Shown here one piece after another: positions 61,301 through 64,000 of a stretch of 64,000 nt of DNA. Position numbers and translations under genes: made by a program. The DNA is taken from contig NC_037272.1 of assembly GCF_000002425.4 (NCBI RefSeq), positions 12,970,174 to 13,034,173 of the forward strand, read 5' to 3'. The notes under the pieces were generated by a model. It ran no database searches. It worked only from the letters and a program-made list of their open reading frames with translations, and was not told the DNA's origin. Position 1 is the stretch's first letter, and each line of letters starts with the position of its first letter. This DNA is from Physcomitrium patens. Taxonomy: Eukaryota; Streptophyta; Bryopsida; Funariales; Funariaceae.

Positions 61301-61992
61301 AGAAGCAATCTATCCTCTATCATCTCATGTACAGCTTGTAAGAAATAACTTTCATTTCCTCACTTATAAAAGGTACTTCTTATATAATAGGAGTTGCTCA
61401 AATTTTTTCTAAAACTCCTTCAGCAACTTATTTGGTCCAATATATTTACTTGGTTGTTACTCTATTCAATGAAGGAAACTTCTTCTAGTCATTTCTACAC
61501 TGACCTCATCAAAGTAAATATCTCTCAATTTCTTTTCAAATCTAGTCCATGTTTTTACATTAATACTCCCATGTAGTTTCATCCTTTCTTTGATCTGTGG
61601 GACAATTACTAAATCAAAGGTCTCAATCATCCTATCTTTTGAAATTTGATAGATTTTTATTTTATAAATATAGATCCTCAAAAATTTAGTGATATTCTTT
61701 CCATCAAATCTCTCACTTTGTGAATAACATCTTTCAATGCTCTGGTGGCTCTTTTCAAAGTTGCATTAGTAACTTGTTGGTCCATGAATATTTGCATGGA
61801 CCTTAAAAATTTATTTGCAAGATTCTGACCACTTCCATTATTTGAGCCTCTTTATTTTGTATCTCCTATCTTGATTTGTTGAGAAATTAGTACCTTTAGG
61901 CTCTCGTAGTAGAAGCACCAAATAATGTTGTAGTAGAGAGAGTTGCCTCCAAAAAGATGTGGACTTTTGATTGCGACTAAATGTTCAAATAA
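55311..61992 (-). pseudogene. Ty3/gypsy element Gy3, same family as Gy2, decayed
   Basis: Collinear with Gy2 at high similarity. Gag runs about 61920-59900, including KTWTRFEKKLRDIYF near 61550. Protease (59796-59485) is a single 103-codon frame with LALVDHGFEINILSR (DHG at 59703-59695) and FVQNNGSYPIIL. The linker (58921-58700) has MNTKYKIV and VKPMAIQLP, then RRIGHNFTKETL. RT has LEKTILFVDDIPIK (Asp pair 58102-58097). An LE LTR splits RT at 55675-57947, and the element ends at 55311 against LB. RNase H, integrase and the 3' LTR are gone. Its 5' LTR is LD copy 4. Confidence 0.8.
55675..57947 (-). mobile_element. LE solo LTR, copy 2, inside Gy3 RT
   Basis: 2,273 bases. The minus strand starts TGTGAATACAATTAAAA (57947) and ends TTACTCATA (55675). 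Gy2 reads through the same point (about 17,944, ggacttgtcaatgg). Flanks aattc (55670-55674) and actag (57948-57952) are each one or two changes from acttg in Gy2, the 5-bp target duplication. It is shorter than copy 1, with internal indels, and has no coding content. Confidence 0.8.
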
Positions 61993-63211
61993 GTTGCAAA
62001 ATTATAAAACACAAATATGATTTATAGCTTATCTTTAAGAAGACAACTACATCAAATATACAAGTTTAGGATGCACAAGAATACCCAAGATGTCACTAGA
62101 TATCCTAAAATCACTTCTATTCCATGGAAATTCCTTTTATATATGTAACACTTAATAACTTCTAATTTGACTATTCAATTGGGTTCAAAATTTTCTACTG
62201 GTTAACTTATATCTTTAACTACCTCTATACAAAAAAACATCCATAAATTCATTATAAGTCTTTGAATATTACCTAATTCTAGCAGGAGCTAAACGAGTCA
62301 ATTTCTAAGCACCTATACACTAATTCCCTCATATCTCAAAAATCCAAAGTTCAAATACTATGAATTTTTTATATGGAACTTTTTAACATAATCATCTATA
62401 TTTTTGGAAATATTTAACCAAATATTCGTCCAAAAATTCAAGTTATGGCAAAAATTGAAACCTCGATTAAAAACAACTCACTTACAAATCCTAGTTTTTA
62501 GTACTAACTTCCAACAACTTTCTCTCTTTTGTTATAGATTGGAATGTATTGATGTTTTCATATAAAATTTAGATCTTTAAGTCAGCTCTAATCTCACTTT
62601 TTAATTCTTGAAAGCTTTCTTATAACTCTCTATATGCTTAAAAGAATAATATTAGGTACCAAAAATACACCCTAACTTCAAACAATCATAACTCTTTCAT
62701 TATTACTCCAAATTACACATTTTTTTCATTTAAGTTCTAGCCCAAAATACAAGTTTTTCAAATCCAGCTTTTACACTTTGAATGGATCATCTTCTTTCAA
62801 ATGGTCTACCTTATCTGGAATGGATCATCTAAAAGTTGTTCTAAATTCTAGTGTAGTCCCAGTTAATATCTCAAAGCCCATTGGGCATGTCTTCTAACTA
62901 ATAGAAATGAAGTCCTTGGTTACTTAACTTATCGACCTATATGGAATGGTCTTGGAGTCAAAATACTATACCTATGATTCCAAAGCCTCTCTAAATTTTT
63001 TAGTAATAAATCATAGAATATCTATTTTTAATTATTAAATTTAAACTATAAACTTAAATAAATTAGATAAGTATTTTATTTTATCTTTATATTTTATTTA
63101 TTTATTTATATTTATATTTATATTATATTATATAATTTTTTTTTAATCATAATCCAAATTTTCATGATATTTCTCTTATTTTTATATATTTTTCTACTTT
63201 TTAGCATGACA
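61993..63211 (-). mobile_element. LTR family LD, copy 4: 5' LTR of Gy3
   Basis: The minus strand starts TGTCATGCTAAA at 63211, where the Gy4 reading is interrupted. The body aligns loosely with LD copies 1 and 2 (cattgggcatgt, tcatatctcaaaa, caagttatgg). The low end near 61993 is approximate; a TGTTACA near 62144 is an alternative end. It is more diverged than the other copies. Confidence 0.6.
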
Positions 63212-64000
63212 CTTATTTGGTTGCAGTCTCTAGTTCTATCTTAAAGTACATACCTCAATCAGATGGTATGCCTCTAGGTAAGTCAATTGAAAAGACATCT
63301 TGATAGTCACATATGAATTGTTCTATTCCTTCTATTCCTTTGACTTTTTTTTTCACCATTGAGATAAGATTTGAAACAACTATATATATAAGTTGCTTAT
63401 GCCGTATTTGCTTCTTCAGAAAGGTTATTCTTACCTATAAGTTCTTAGCCAAAGATTGTTTTGTTATCCCACTTAATGCAAGGGCATGAAGAATCACCAT
63501 GCATCTTCTATCTTTGAAAGAGATTGTCCTTATTAGTCAATCAACATGTTTATTTTCTACCTCTAGCCATGACATACCAAAGATAACATCATATCCAAGC
63601 TTTGTTACTCTAAACTTATCTCTCAAGGCATAGGTGTCATTTAGCCTTAAGATTTCTTCTTCACTTATCTTGTTCAACGCGTTTTCTTAGTCATTTCTAA
63701 GTATCTTCTTTGATAACTATTATTTTAATCCCAAGGTCGTTGGCAATTATTGTCAAGATGCAAATTTTTATAGAGCTACAATGTACAAGCACTCAACATG
63801 GCTATTCTCTTAGTCGATCTTTCTCACAGTTGTTCAAGGCATTGTTGTTTGTCTTTGAGAAACAACAATTATCTCTAGTACTGGCCTTCAATGCCTTTTT
63901 TAGAAAGCTCCATATTCTTACTCTACTTCTTCATTAACTTGGTGGCCTTCAAGTTTATAAATCCATTGTGATTTGTTGATGCTTGAACTTTGATATTTTG
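63212..64000 (-). pseudogene. gypsy fragment Gy4: protease region, running off the window
   Basis: The minus strand from 64000 down has a region matching Gy0 at 5890-6362, including the protease start (LVHCSSIKICI near 63,790-63,750, with the active site lost). It continues with LRDKFRVTKLGYDVIFGMSWLE and then VFSIDLPRGIP at about 63,270, which is the linker before RT. RT itself is absent because LD copy 4 (Gy3's 5' LTR) interrupts at 63211. Stops are frequent. The 5' part lies outside the window. Confidence 0.75.

Overview
This window looks like nuclear DNA of a land plant with a large, repeat-rich genome. Two short gene islands of moderate GC (about 1-4097 and 41,400-44,735) carry spliced or plant-like small genes. 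They flank and interrupt very AT-rich, CpG-poor DNA made almost wholly of decayed Ty3/gypsy and Ty1/copia LTR retrotransposons nested in one another. A gymnosperm, fern or moss-like genome would fit, but the sequence does not settle the lineage.

Gene islands. At 685 a two-exon plus-strand gene starts and encodes a small unrecognised protein with a hydrophobic N-terminus. It converges with a minus-strand single-exon gene (3485-3694) for a 69-residue Cys/His-rich protein that starts MCY. In the second island an intronless, probably plastid-targeted J-domain (DnaJ-like) protein (42140-42766, minus) lies head-to-head with a first coding exon at 43213-43314 (plus) that ends in a strong splice donor. 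The 446 bases between them are a likely shared promoter.

Repeat region 1 (4098-41,400). In order: an interspersed repeat of unknown class; gypsy fragment Gy0 (minus); LTR family LD; gypsy Gy1 (plus, PBS to integrase); an LTR of family LA with an 11-bp minisatellite; a tRNA-derived SINE; an LB LTR; gypsy Gy2 (minus) with an LA LTR inside; an LC LTR; and one structurally complete chromovirus (27095-37247). The chromovirus has both LTRs, a PBS, gag-pol, a chromodomain-like tail, a polypurine tract and a 4/5-matching 5-bp target duplication. It holds two later insertions and a 100-N assembly gap. The stretch 37,248-41,340 is AT-rich with no clear element.

Repeat region 2 (44,735-64,000). A copia 3' fragment (minus), copia Co1 (plus) and copia Co2 (minus) come first. 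Co1 and Co2 meet tail-to-tail at the same point in reverse transcriptase, giving a large imperfect palindrome centred near 51,475. Then follow an LB LTR, gypsy Gy3 (minus, same family as Gy2) holding an LE solo LTR, its 5' LTR of family LD, and gypsy Gy4, which runs off the window end.

LTR family names LA-LF and element names Gy0-Gy5, Co1-Co3 are local labels made by comparing sequences within this window. All retroelement reading frames are broken, often by stops that look like C-to-T decay of Gln and Arg codons. I found no operon, CRISPR, phage or other novel biochemical system. What is notable is the nesting structure, the LE noncanonical TG...TA termini with clean target duplications, the palindromic copia pair, LTR-borne minisatellites, and the unusual protease and RT motifs of the Gy2/Gy3 family.
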